64,000 bases of DNA, from NCBI RefSeq assembly GCF_027244095.1, contig NC_069659.1, positions 146,916,001-146,980,000 on the forward strand, written 5' to 3'. Made by a program: the position numbers and the translations under genes. Below the pieces are notes generated by a model. The model was given only the letters and a program-made list of their open reading frames with translations, searched no databases and had not been told where the DNA came from. The DNA comes from Hemicordylus capensis (Eukaryota > Chordata > Lepidosauria > Squamata > Cordylidae). Positions 1-14,910 of this stretch are shown here, piece by piece. Every line of letters starts with the position of its first letter. Position 1 is the stretch's first letter.

Positions 1-3000
1 TGCAGACGGCAGGTCGGTGATACCTGACTCTTTGATAGGTTTATGCAGAAGCCGTGATTCCGGAGGGTGCAGAGTGGTGTTTAAATCTCGATGTGCTGTC
101 TGTACTGATTTGGGTAGGAGAAGTAGACCATCCTAGTACACCAGGATCCGGATCCCCTGAAGCCAGAGATGTGCCACCAGTGGAGACAACACCTTGGTAA
201 AGACTCGTGGAGCCGACAATAGGCTGAACAGAAGTGCCATATATTGCCAGTGCCGACCCGCATAGTGGAACCTGAGCAAGGACCGACTGTGACTGTGGAT
301 GGGAACATGCAGATAAGCCTCCTTCAAATCTATGGATGTTATGATGTCTTGATGATGAAGGGCCTCTGCAACCAATCTTAAAGTTTCCATTCTGAACTGT
401 TCCCTTTTCACCCACCTGTTTAGGAATTTTAAATCCAAAACAGCTCTTTTTGTTCCGTTCTTTTTGGGGATGGTGAACAAAATAGAATAGACGCCCTCCC
501 CCCACTGCAGGGGTGGAACATGTTCTACTGCACCGATTTCCTGTAGATGATGAATCGCTCAAAGAAGCTTAGAGTGCCTAATAATAGAGCGCAGATGTGG
601 GATTTCGAGGAACCTGTGAGGAGGGGGAGCTACTTGATCTATTTTGTACCTGTCCCGTATCACCTTTAAAGTCCAATTGTCTGGAACGGATGCTTCCCAG
701 GCATGGAAGTGCTCTGTCAGACTGCCCAATTTTGGGGTGGCAAGTCACTGTTGGCCTTTGGCCTGCCTATGTTGGAAGAAGGGCTGCTTATTGGAACCAG
801 TGTTCCTATAGGAACCGCCCTGTCTGTTCCAGTTGAACCTCTGGGTTCTAAAGTCTTGACCCCGGCCCCTAAAGAACCGGAATTCATGAAAGGGCTGAAA
901 GGAGGACTGAGTTTGTCAATAGAGTCTTTTGAAAAATGGCTTTTCTGATTATCCTGGGGCTGTTGGCATGCCCCCCCCCCCCGCCTTTTGTGTGTCTTTG
1001 GATTCTACTAGCACATCCTTAAGTGCATTCTCTCAAAATAACTGCTTTGCACTCCGTCGTATGCCACAGTGGTCAGATTATTTTTAGAAGTGGCATTGAC
1101 CTGCCAATGTTTAAGCCAGAAGTGTCGGCGCCCTACAACCGCAGCAGCAGATGCCCGTGAGACAAACCTGATTGAATCTGAAGTGGCGTTGGCCATGAAG
1201 GCCTGAGCCTTTTGGATTTTAAGCAGTTGCAGCCTCAGCTTTGTTGAATCCGTGGGTGTGTCATTCAAAAGGTCATCCACCCACAGCAGAGAAGACCTGG
1301 CTGCCATCGACGCTGCAGCTGCAGCCCGTGTGGTCAAGGATGTATCATCATGGACCTTGCAAAACGATAGTTCTGCCTTTTTGTCAGCGTGATCTTTGAG
1401 TGTGACCTCGCCATCCTTTGGCACTAAGGAGCCACTGCCCAACCGGGCTATCGGACCATCGGTATTGGGGGTCTTTAAGAGATCCACATGTTCCTTTTTT
1501 GGTAAGAATAGAAATTAATTGGCAGCCAAAAGGGTTTTTCTACTAGCCGCCGGTGATGCCCACACCTGCTTTATAACTTCAGAAAACAATTCCGGTAAAG
1601 GTAGAAGCATTTCTCTTGGCACCACCCTAGGAAATACTAAATCTCCCTTTCCAGACTGAATAAGGTCAGGTCCTTAATTAGCTTGCAGGCCAATAGCCTT
1701 GAGGACCCTTGACATCAGGGGAGAAAAATCATCTGCAATAAATAGGCGTTGGGAAATATTACAAGGTTCCACACCCTCACCCCCAGACCACTAGCCCTCC
1801 TCCTTAGGTAGGGAGTCTGGATCCTGAATGTCTGCCTCCAAATTGCCCACATCATCCCCGAAGCCAGTGTCACCAATGCCAATGGGCACTGTCCCTAAGG
1901 TTAGTTTGTTTTGAACTAAGAGCCTCAGGTGAAGGGGGTCTGGATCCCCCCAGGTGCTTGGAATTTTCAGAAGAATGGTGGTCCTTGGTGGCAGAAGCCT
2001 TATCCTTGGACTTTTTATGTTTTTTAAGATGTCTGGTTTTGGCCTTCAACTTGCAGGGAGAGGGACACAGAGAGCTAGGTGGAGCCGAACTTTCTGAAGA
2101 AGTTGCCCACCTCTTGCGCTTTCTGGATCCACTTTGTTTCTTAGCAGGTCTTATCTGGTAAATAGTGTCAATTATGGCATTTTTAGACTATGCCTGCTAC
2201 TCAGGGGGAACAGACCTGGGCAATTAGATTGTGGGACAGAGGGAGATGGTTGATTCTCAGTCCCTGCAGTGCCCTCTGCTGCTTGTAAATTAGAACTGGT
2301 AGATTGGGAGGATTCTGGCCTGTTCTCTCCATTTCCCGCCAAATTCGCTGAGATACCCTGAGCCATTTTATAAGGACTCCTGCCACCATCTTAGGTGTAG
2401 CTGCTCCTTTAAAAACACTCAGTGCCCTGATCGCAGCCGAGGAGGGTGGTGGATTAGCTACTGGGCGCCTTTTACCTAGGAAAAGCCACTGCCCAGGGGA
2501 CACACAGTTTTCCACAGTTTGTTCGTAAAGTTGGTGCTGGGCCCATGAGGAGCGAGTGAGGCGCGGTCTCAGCAGGCGGCCTGATTGCCAGTGCTTGTGA
2601 AGGGGGCGGAGACGCAGCCAGTACGAGCAGCCTGCAGGTGGCCGTATCTGGTGCTGAGGAACTCTCCACATCCAGGGTCAGGCGCACGAACGGCCCGGAG
2701 ACGGCTGTGGCCGACTGGGAAATATGCAGGAAGTCAGGCGCATGAATGGCCCGGAAGCGGCCGTGGCCGACTGGGGAAAACGCAGTAAAGTCAGGCACAC
2801 GAACGGCCCATGGCACACGAACGGCCCATGGCACACGAACGGCCCATGACAACTGTGCTTTCACTGAATGTGGCCCTCCTGGAAAGTCAGCGTGGGGGCC
2901 TCTCCCTTCAGAAGGCAAACGCTGTAGCGTGTTAATCGCCCTGATCACCACATGCAGCGAGGGAGGTGAGTAAGGGAAACAGAGGGACCAGCAGAAGAAA

Positions 3001-3280
3001 GACGAAATTAGGTTTTTGTTTTTTAAAGTTGTAACATATTCAAGGTAAGAAGAGAAGGGAATCAGAAAGGAGCAATCAGTAAGGAAACAATCAGAATTAG
3101 CAAAGATATGAGAGAAGGAAAAAATCGCTGCCTGGAGCTTTCAAGGACAGAAAAGAACTGGGCGGGGTTATCCCCCTCAGCTTCAAGTAGGCGTAGCTTT
3201 CTATTTCTATCTAATCAACTGTCCTGCCTTGGAGCTTACGGGAAGGATAACCCAGAGGTGCCCTCGGTCCCAGCACAGAG
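1..3280 (-). mobile_element. DIRS-type tyrosine-recombinase retroelement, degraded, truncated by the window edge
   Basis: The minus strand between about 133 and 560 encodes reverse-transcriptase motifs typical of DIRS elements: a PKKNGTKRAVLDLKFLN stretch, then an FRMETL motif, then SIDLKEAYLHVPIH. About 1008-1487 encodes an alanine-rich segment like the DIRS gag-like ORF. On the minus strand the gag-like part precedes the RT, which is the family's order. The RNase H, methyltransferase-like and tyrosine-recombinase parts would lie beyond position 1 and cannot be seen. The copy is an old fossil with several breaks. The 5' boundary is uncertain: coding resemblance stops near 2.9 kb, and non-coding sequence that may belong to the element runs to the SINE at 3285. 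Confidence 0.72.
2794..2847. repeat. Minisatellite, 3 x 18 bp
   Basis: Three exact tandem copies of the 18-bp unit GGCACACGAACGGCCCAT lie in the 5' part of the DIRS fossil. Related degenerate units (GGCGCACGAACGGCCC, GGCGCATGAATGGCCC) sit just to the left, near 2680 and 2735. The array therefore probably expanded from a motif that was already there. Confidence 0.9.
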
Positions 3281-3284
3281 AAGA

Positions 3285-3427
3285 TGCCTTTCAGCATCTT
3301 CCTATATCACTGCTGCCCGATATAGGTGTTTCCCATAGTTTGGGAAACATACCAACGGGGATTCAAACCGGTAACCTCTGGCTTGGTAGTCAATCAATTT
3401 CCCCGCTGTGCTATTAGGTGGCTCAGT
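3285..3427 (-). repeat. Sauria-type SINE, 5' part, minus strand
   Basis: Read on the minus strand, this begins with a tRNA-related head (a box-B-like GGTTTGAATCCCCGTTGG), then an ACCTATATCGGGCAGCAG segment and a GATGCTGAAAGGCATC segment. It lacks the 3' BovB-like tail seen in the longer copies at 17227 and 61319. The window holds several copies of this family. Confidence 0.85.
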
Positions 3428-5024
3428 ATCCTATTTATCATACACATTTAGCATGTAGTATAGTACTTTTTGGAGATGCCGGATCAAGTTTACATATTTC
3501 TTCATTTTAACACTCTACATGCAGAAAACTAGTATATCAGGGAGAATTCTAAGTTGAAACTATACTGAACACTGTTGCTGGACATGTAGGCTAGAGCTAA
3601 TCTGTCCCCCCCCCCGCCCCAGCTGTCCACCTCCACAACCCCCTTTTTATATTCTATGGGGCTTGTCCTGTACATTGTTTGTAGTAGTGTCAATTTGCTG
3701 AGCAAGCAGAGCATCCTGTATGGAATCCTATACTGCTTTTCAGACAATAAGATTGTGGTGTTAAGTGAAAGTTACATTAAAGAAAAAATAGTTAAAGTGC
3801 TTAAACAATATTCAGGAGAATACACCTGACCTTCTCTGGAATATGGAAACACATGACAATTATCTGTATTGCACATATGAAAATCTGTCTTTTTTCTATC
3901 ACCAGATTACTTAATCTGTTCTTGTTCATTTTGTAAAGAGTGTTGAAGCAGAAGGACGACAACAGGTATGGGCAAATAAAGATAACAGTTCATGAAGAAA
4001 CAGGTCATGCAGGGCAGGGCACTCCCTACACAGTGGATATGTACAGCACTTATTGTTTTGTTTAATGAAAACTCAGCTGTACAGAAAGCACATGTTTTAT
4101 TCTAACCAAGACACAAAAGTTGTTCTTTGATGAACTGTTTCTACAATATCACATTACATCCTAGATTTAGGAATTACCCAATATACACACATGTAAACAA
4201 GAAAAATGAGAAAACACTGATGGATATTTAATAGTATTTAAAAGGGCAGTTTTACAGGAGTGGCTCAACATATTAAAGTAGTTTAAAAAGTCATCTACTC
4301 CTAAATATGCAAAAATAATAGGTAGCTGTGTTGGTCCATATTGGGGCGGGGGGGCATAGTTTTAGAAGCCCCCGTCTAATAAAGTCTTATTAGGACCATC
4401 CAGATAGATACAGACTCTTAAGCAAGAATCTTGAGTTCTTGAGGCAGATTGGATGTTAAGGAAAGCAAAAAGGGAAGAAGGGTGGCTAGCTGGCCATGTC
4501 TGACCAGTCCGCAGTTTGTAACAGCCCTGTAAGTAAAAGCGGGCTAATCAACGTGGGTCTCAACTCCTCCAGTACTCCATCTGAACATTGTTATAGACTG
4601 TTGATTAGCCTGAGCCTGCTTAGCTCCTCCCATACCATCTGAAGACTGTTACAAACTGCAGGCTTTTAAAACATGCCCAGCCAGCTACACATACTCCCAA
4701 CCCACATTTTGCTTTGCTTACTATCTAGTCTGATGAAGAGGTCTGAAAAACTCAAAAACTGGCTCAAGAATTTGGTCATCTTGCATGATCCTAATAAAGG
4801 TATTGCTAGACCGTGGCTTGTGTATACAAGTGTCAGATATGTTAGAAAGTGTTCAGTAAAAATGCAAAAGTTTATTTCAGTAATCACTGAACATTAACTA
4901 TATAATATAGAAAAGAAGGAATTATATTTAGGACAAAACATATACCCCATTATATATACATACACACACACAGAATATAGGTTTACTCTTTATCAATCCA
5001 TTACTCCTGCATAGATGGAAACAT
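3428..5024. other. Region downstream of TEX30; no gene, one inverted repeat pair
   Basis: No coding signal was recognised. The stretch is AT-rich and ends with a short TA/CA-rich simple repeat near 4950-4975. The only structured part is the inverted repeat pair at 4320-4815, described separately. The rest shows nothing recognisable. Confidence 0.5.
4320..4815. repeat. Inverted pair of a dispersed repeat with a hammerhead-like core
   Basis: The right arm (about 4725-4815, plus strand) reads CTGATGAAGAGGTCTGAAAA, then an ACTCAAAAACTGGCTC segment, and ends CCTAATAAAGGTATTGC. The left arm (about 4320-4480) carries a diverged copy in the opposite orientation, with GGTCCTAATAA and ACCAACACAGCTACC on the minus strand. 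The same family occurs at 14391-14482 and about 11430-11500. The ordered CTGATGA ... GAAA spacing is like the conserved core of a hammerhead ribozyme, but the helix between them is poor here. The spacer near 4513-4656 holds a further small inverted repeat (CAGTTTGTAACAG / CTGTTACAAACTG). Confidence 0.5.
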
Positions 5025-5030
5025 TTTATT
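5025..5030 (-). promoter_or_regulatory. TEX30: Candidate poly(A) signal of TEX30
   Basis: The plus strand reads TTTATT, which is AATAAA on the minus strand, about 80 nt after the TEX30 stop codon. A second AATAAA lies at 4871-4876. Either could be used, giving a short 3' UTR. No transcript evidence is available. Confidence 0.45.
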
Positions 5031-5110
5031 CCTATACAAAGGAGTTATTAATCATATATCCAGACTGTCGTCATGCTAGACTATATATAGTATTTGGTGA
5101 TTTTGTGTTC

Positions 5111-10336
<5,226 letters not shown>

Positions 10337-10354
<18 letters not shown>

Positions 10355-10397
10355 TTTCCTTTTATAATCTTGCAAGCTTGTGTCTCAGAAAGTCCTA
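10337..10397 (-). CDS. TEX30: TEX30 coding exon 1 (start codon exon; coding part 10337-10354)
   Basis: The minus strand shows acceptor TTTTTTAG ending at 10398, about 43 nt of 5' UTR, then ATGGAGGATTATATAGAG and donor GTATGT. The six codons (MEDYIE) join in phase 0 to TKVKIPFG. The mammalian protein likewise starts with only a few residues before VKLKIPFG. Two adjacent AG dinucleotides make the acceptor uncertain by 3 nt. Confidence 0.85.
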
Positions 10398-10799
10398 CTA
10401 AAAAATGATAGACAAAAAGTGAAAATTGCTGCAATCCATCAAGAAAGCCCTGCACATATAAGCTAGTTTGTTATATAATAACAATAGTCCCTGCTGTATG
10501 TCCCCTATATCTGATATTCAGAGGCACACTGCTCTTGAACATGACTGACAGTTAACAAGGGCCTTCCTCTAGCTCTGTAGTTGGCAGAATAAATTATACA
10601 GGTTCCCTGAAAGCTAAACTAATGCTGGTTTACTGGTTTGTAACATCTGCAGATATAACAAAAACTACTTCACTCAGAAGCAAAAAAGAAAATCTGCTGC
10701 TACTACTACTTCTACTGTGGTCACCAAGAGTTGACACCAACTTGACCGCACAACCTTTCCTTTTTTACTACTAAAAATACTATATTTGGGAGAAATGCT

Positions 10800-10919
10800 G
10801 AGCAATACCTAGCTCTAGCCTGTGAGCTTCCCAGAGGCATCTGGTATGCCACTGTGAAACAGGGTGCTGGACTAGATAGGCCTTGGGCCTGATCCAGCAA
10901 GGCTGTTCTTATGTTCTCA
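10800..10919 (+). mobile_element. CR1 LINE 3' end fragment
   Basis: The words GAGGCATCTGGTATGCCACT, GGGTGCTGGACTAGATAGG and CTGATCCAGCAAGGCTG, ending in TTCTTATGTTCT, are the terminal 3' UTR of the CR1-type LINE also seen at 24688, 52712 and 52870. The TTCTTATGT end is the typical short 3' repeat. Confidence 0.8.
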
Positions 10920-11429
10920 TTAGGCTTTCTCCCCTCAGAGCAGAAGGAGGCAGGGTTTGGAAGTACTGTTAAAGGGCAGCAAATTGTTGATTATCCTTAT
11001 CACAGGAACGGATGAAGGAGCTCAATTTGGATGTTATGCCTCAAGTACCAGCCAGTATGTGTGTGCACTTCTGAGAATGAAAAGGGAAGTAGCCCCATAA
11101 ACAACTCACAAGCAGCTTTCATGCCACATTTTGCCACCACTACACAAATATTGCTTTTCCTGGCCATTTGGATCCTGTTGTTTACACACCTCATCGATGT
11201 ATATCTCTGCAAATTGAGGATAAAACTTCACACATCTTACAAAGTGGTCTGTAGTCCATGGAAACTTAATGCCACAATATACAGTGTAGGTATCTTTTAT
11301 TAGTCCCAACCAAAATACAAAAAGCTGTGTACTCTACTTTTGAATTTTCTTTTCGTCAGCCTGACTGTTAAACAAGGGGAGAGGAAGGGAGAAGGTGAGC
11401 ATGGTGTTATAGCTTCAATACTTGCGACT

Positions 11430-11500
11430 TCTACAATAAATATATCATTCTTTAAGGTGCCACAGCACGGTTGCTCCTCTGCAACCTACAGACATACAGG
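11430..11500 (+). repeat. Fragment of the dispersed hammerhead-like repeat family (3' part)
   Basis: ACAATAAATATATCATTCTT is followed by TAAGGTGCCACAGCACGGTTG and a CTGCAACCTACAG segment. This resembles the tail that follows the CTGATGA...GAAA core in related vertebrate repeats. The core itself is absent here. Confidence 0.4.
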
Positions 11501-11610
11501 ATCAGAAAACACAACTAGCTCAAAAGTTCGTACCAAAAAGTGGGCTGCCGTGGGAGAAGATGTGGGTCACGAACTGAGGTCATTAGTTTCGTGTGAAATC
11601 CCTCACCTCA

Positions 11611-11760
11611 CCGCTTTTCAAAACCAGTTCCCTTCCCCAGGTTTTACAATCACCGAAACCAGGAAACCTCTCTTTTTCTTCTGGTTCACTTGGCTGCTCT
11701 TCCATGCCTTCCCCGCCTTTTAGGAGGTCCAAGTGCATGCTGGGAATTGTAGTACACGCT
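11611..11760 (-). other. TEX30: Candidate non-coding first exon of TEX30
   Basis: On the minus strand a donor AAAAGCG/GTGAGG lies at about 11610 just downstream of a promoter-like region. An ATG in this exon opens a frame (MEEQPSEPEEKERFPGFG...) that does not continue in frame into the TEX30 start after splicing with either adjacent acceptor. It would therefore be 5' UTR, possibly with an upstream ORF. Inferred from splice signals and position only. Confidence 0.45.
11734..11753 (-). promoter_or_regulatory. ZNF143/Staf-type promoter site
   Basis: The minus strand reads ACTACAATTCCCAGCATGCA, matching the well-known ACTACAA-TTCCCAG-ATGC promoter motif bound by ZNF143. It is followed by a CpG-containing stretch (11757-11860, with ACGCGCGCCCC and GGCGGTCGC). 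This is the expected place for the TEX30 start, about 1.4 kb upstream of its start-codon exon. Confidence 0.7.
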
Positions 11761-11860
11761 TTAATCGCAAGCTTCCACACACGCGCGCCCCCCTCGAAAA
11801 AGAGGCTTGCGGCGGTCGCTTTGTGGCTTCACTCAGAGCCTCATCTCTCGGGCTGATTTT

Positions 11861-12077
11861 ATGCTAGTGTCATCGATTGTCATGCTCTTTAAGGTTGTGC
11901 GATGTGTTTCTCCCACCCACACCAAGGGTGGGTGGGTGTTATGGGACATACTGCCCCCCTCCCACCGGGAGCATTTTGTTTAGGAGGACAGCAAAGCCAC
12001 CTCGCAATTTTTAATCTTATTTTTTACTGGTGCGTTATGGGGTGATCCATCTGCAAAAGCTGGGTTAAACTTAAGGG
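11861..12077. other. Upstream flank of the TEX30 promoter; nothing recognised
   Basis: Moderately GC-rich sequence with a GGGTGGGTGGGTG run near 11928. No coding or repeat family was recognised. Confidence 0.4.
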
Positions 12078-12330
12078 TGGTACAGTGGTTAGAGTGTTGG
12101 ACTAAGACCGGGGACGGGGAGACGAGTTCAGATCCCTGTTCAGCCATGAAATTCACTAGGTGACTCTGCCTAACTTATCTCTCAGCCTAACCTACCTTTC
12201 AGGGTTGTTGTGAGGATAAACATAACCATATGCACCACTGAGCTCCTTGGAAGAAGAGCAGGATATAAAAGTATGTGTAATTTTATGCTGGTCTCTGAGT
12301 GTAATAAAGCTTGAACTGAACTGATATAAA
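12078..12330 (+). repeat. MIR-like CORE-SINE, near full length
   Basis: This copy has GTGGTACAGTGGTTAGAGTG, a box-B-like GAGTTCAGATCCC, the core CAGCCTAACCTACCTTTCAG with GGGTTGTTGTGAGGATAAAC, and the 3' tail CTCCTTGGAAGAAGAGCAGG with GATATAAAAG. The core and tail resemble MIR. The copies at 16575 and 31165 are in the opposite orientation. Confidence 0.85.
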
Positions 12331-12769
12331 AGTAGTAAATAAACTATTAATTAATTAATTACTAATTACCTGGCTTCTCAGCTGTCAATCACTGCTTTAT
12401 GCATCAAAACGTTGGCACCTCCTTCCCTGGATACTTCATGATCTCATATCAAGATCCTGGAAATTAAACAAACACATGCACGAAGGTGGTCTTTTCAAAT
12501 GTAACAGGAAAGTTAATTATGTCTCTTCCTTTCTAAACATAACATCATTACAATAAGATACTTTGATAAAGAGTCTTGCTTCACATGCAGTCTGATGCCA
12601 TGACACACAAGGATAATATTGTCGGTGCACTGTTATCGCTGATTATGGTTTGGGTAACTGGTGAGATGCATGCAAACCATACACATAAACAATTAGATGT
12701 TTGAAAGCCCTTTGGTACACTAATGCTTCAAAGGCTGCCAATGTTTGTAAGTTCTATGCAGTGGTGTAT
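12331..12769. other. No gene or repeat recognised
   Basis: AT-rich sequence starting with a short ATTAATTAATTA run. No coding signal was seen. Confidence 0.4.
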
Positions 12770-13490
12770 TTAAAGTAAAGTTGTGCTGTCGAGTCAGTGT
12801 TGATTCCTAGCGACCAGAGAGCCATTAGGGATGTGCACCAGACCGGTCTGGGGCCATGGTAGAGGCCTCCGAACCGGTCTGGATTGGGGCCGGGCCAGGC
12901 CGGGCCAGAGGGGGTGGGGTATGGAGCTTTAAGGGCAGGGGGGGTAGTACTTACTCCTCCCGCCGCTTTTCCCCCTCTGGCGCTCGACTTTATTGCAAAG
13001 TTTTTGGGGCGGCAGAGTTTCTCCCTGCCGCCCCTGCCCCTGTCGTTGCCCGGCAAAACAGGAAGTTGAGTGTACACATGCGCAGCTTCCTGTTTTGCCG
13101 GGCAACGGCAGGGGCAGGGGCAGCAGGGAGGAACGCCGCCGCCCCCAAAACTTTGCAATAAAGTCGAGTGCTGGAGGGGGAAAAGCAGCGGGAGGGGTAA
13201 GTACTTCTCCCCCGCCCTTAAAGCTCCATACCCCCCAGTGCCGGACCGTGCCTCCGTGGTTCCGTGCACATCCCTGAAGGGCCATGTGGTTTTCTTTGAT
13301 AGAATACAGGAGGGGTTTACCATTACCTCCTCCTGCACAGTATGTGATGATGCCTTTCAGCACCTTCCTATATCGCTGCTGCCCGATATAGGTGTTTCCC
13401 ATAGCCTGGGAAACATACCAGTGGGGATTCGGATCAGCAACCTCTTGCTCCCTAGGCAAGTTACTTCCCCTCTGTGCCATTAGGTGGCAG
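12770..13490 (-). repeat. Sauria-type SINE split by a hAT-type MITE
   Basis: The SINE's 3' tail is at 12770-12825 (GTGCTGTCGAGTCAGTGTTG on the plus strand, the reverse of the BovB-like end). Its body and tRNA-like head resume at 13278-13490. Across the insertion the two parts join as ...CCAGAGAGCCAT / ...GGGCCATGTGGTTTTC, so one SINE was split by the MITE at 12826-13277. It is a nearly complete minus-strand copy. Confidence 0.9.
12826..13277. mobile_element. hAT-type palindromic MITE, whole
   Basis: The ends are TAGGGATGTGCACC and GTGCACATCCCTGA. Flanking 8-mers AGAGCCAT (12818-12825) and AGGGCCAT (13278-13285) match 7 of 8, the target-duplication length of hAT transposons. The inside is a long imperfect palindrome centred near 13075, with GGCAAAACAGGAAG mirrored as CTTCCTGTTTTGCC and mirrored GCCGCCCCTGCCCC / GGGGCAGGGGCAGC blocks. 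It has no transposase. Open frames inside it are by-products of the GC-rich palindrome. Confidence 0.88.
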
Positions 13491-14390
13491 TGGTGTCCTC
13501 AGGAGTGGCTATTTGGCCAGCAGCCTGCTGTTTAAAATCAACATTCTCAATGAATATGAAAGAAAAAAGCCTATTAAACCACAAACAAGAGCCATTTGCC
13601 TGCAAGCCATTTGCAGAGTAGCTTGCTTGTCCCCTGTGCATCTTGAAGGTGCTAATTGTTTTCGTTGTCAAAAGTGTATCATCTCCTTGACCCAACAATA
13701 GCTTTTGAGTCATGAATGAAGCAGGATTTGCAAAGTTTTTTGCGTTTTTAAAGCTGACTGGTCTTGGATGTGAGGGCTACTAATCTTCAGCTTCTTGTAA
13801 AATCGGATTTTTTGTCATATTTTTCTCATGCCATATATTTTAAAGAAGCTTTTAAATCATGCACGTTTCTGTTGAGGGGGGTGGGTTAATCAGGTGGTTA
13901 GTCAGATGACTTTTTCTCTAGCTTAGACACACAGTAAGAGGGAAGGCATGAACAAATACCAAAAATGAGAGAGCCTCTGAGCATGTATAAACATTTCTTA
14001 ACAGAAGAAGCAGCATGCACGCCCTCCAGTCTGCCCTGGGCCTCATAACAATGGGGTCCCCATTACCTAGACATGCCTCTGGTTCCAGGCTTGGAATCAG
14101 GGCTGACCCATCCATGAGTAGCCTGAGGCAGTTGCCTCAGTTGCCAAACTGGGAGGCAGTGATTTGGGTCAGGGCCATGGTAAGCGAGGGGGAACAGTTA
14201 TCTCCCCTTCTTCAGCGCCATGGCCCTGATCCAAAATCCTTCCAAGACACTGGAAAATGCACTGATGTGCCTTCTGCATCATATTTCACTTGGCCCTATA
14301 GCAAACTGCAGACTTGACCTTTTTGTTCAGTCCAAATTCTGGTTTCCTCTCCCCTGCTTTTCTTTTCTTTTCTTTTTTGGCTTAACATCC
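13491..14390. other. No gene recognised
   Basis: Open frames at 13474-13713 on both strands and at 13918-14317 have no recognisable homology. The GGCTGACCCATCCATGAG segment near 14100 may be one end of an old MITE, but no partner end was found. Confidence 0.4.
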
Positions 14391-14482
14391 AGACTGAAGA
14401 GGACTTCTGGTGAACTTAAAAGCTTACCTCATGCAGGACTCTGGGTTTTTTTAGTTGGTACTAATAAAGGTATTATGGTATA
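14391..14482 (+). repeat. Dispersed repeat with a hammerhead-like core, decayed
   Basis: Reads GACTGAAGAGGACTTCTGG, then GAACTTAAAAGCTTACC, then AGTTGGTACTAATAAAGG. Order and spacing match the right arm at 4725-4815 (CTGATGAAGAGG ... CTAATAAAGGTAT). The core has diverged further here. Confidence 0.45.
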
Positions 14483-14910
14483 GTACCTAGAACAGTCTAG
14501 CTTTTCAATTCTTGATAAAACATCTTATAATACCTCCTTGTTTTTGCTGACAGTTGCATGCTTGCTGCCTGATCAGATTCTGTGGATAAATGACACTGGA
14601 TTTGGACCTGGGAGATCTGGGCTCAAGTTCTACCTCCACCAAGGATTCCTTGCAATAAGTCCACCTCATTCTGCAAATTAAGACACAGTGAAGACTTACT
14701 TATAAGACAGTAAGTAATCTCATGTCATTAAGGGCAAGGGAGTAAGGGCAAATGACTACCATGAGACCTACATCCATGTCGACATGTTTAGAATGGAATT
14801 TCGCATTGGAATTCCTAGCATCATTTCCCAGGAAGTGAGTTCCAGTTAATTCAGTGACTGACATCCTGACTAACACAGTGTGGATATTATTATTATTACA
14901 AGTGAATTTT
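14483..14910. other. No gene recognised
   Basis: Unrecognised AT-rich sequence ending in a short ATTATTATTATTAC run at about 14886-14899, next to the fold-back element. Confidence 0.4.

Larger units (their letters stand above)
10398..11610 (-). other. TEX30: Probable 5' UTR intron of TEX30
   Basis: This stretch separates the start-codon exon from the candidate first exon at 11611-11760. It contains a CR1 3'-end fragment at about 10800-10919 and a diverged fragment of the hammerhead-like repeat family at about 11430-11500. Open frames at 11031-11309 on both strands show no recognisable homology. Confidence 0.55.

Noticed and set aside
3285-3427. tRNA gene on the basis of box-A/B-like words
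   Set aside because: The words belong to tRNA-derived SINE heads. No cloverleaf or intact acceptor stem was seen here or in the other SINE copies.
11031-11309. Open frames on both strands between the TEX30 promoter and its start exon
   Set aside because: Both strands are open over the same stretch, no splice phase joins them to TEX30, and no domain was recognised.
12754-13483. Five overlapping open frames of 90-194 codons
   Set aside because: They lie in the GC-rich palindrome of a MITE and in the flanking SINE. Low-complexity Pro/Gly/Arg translations.
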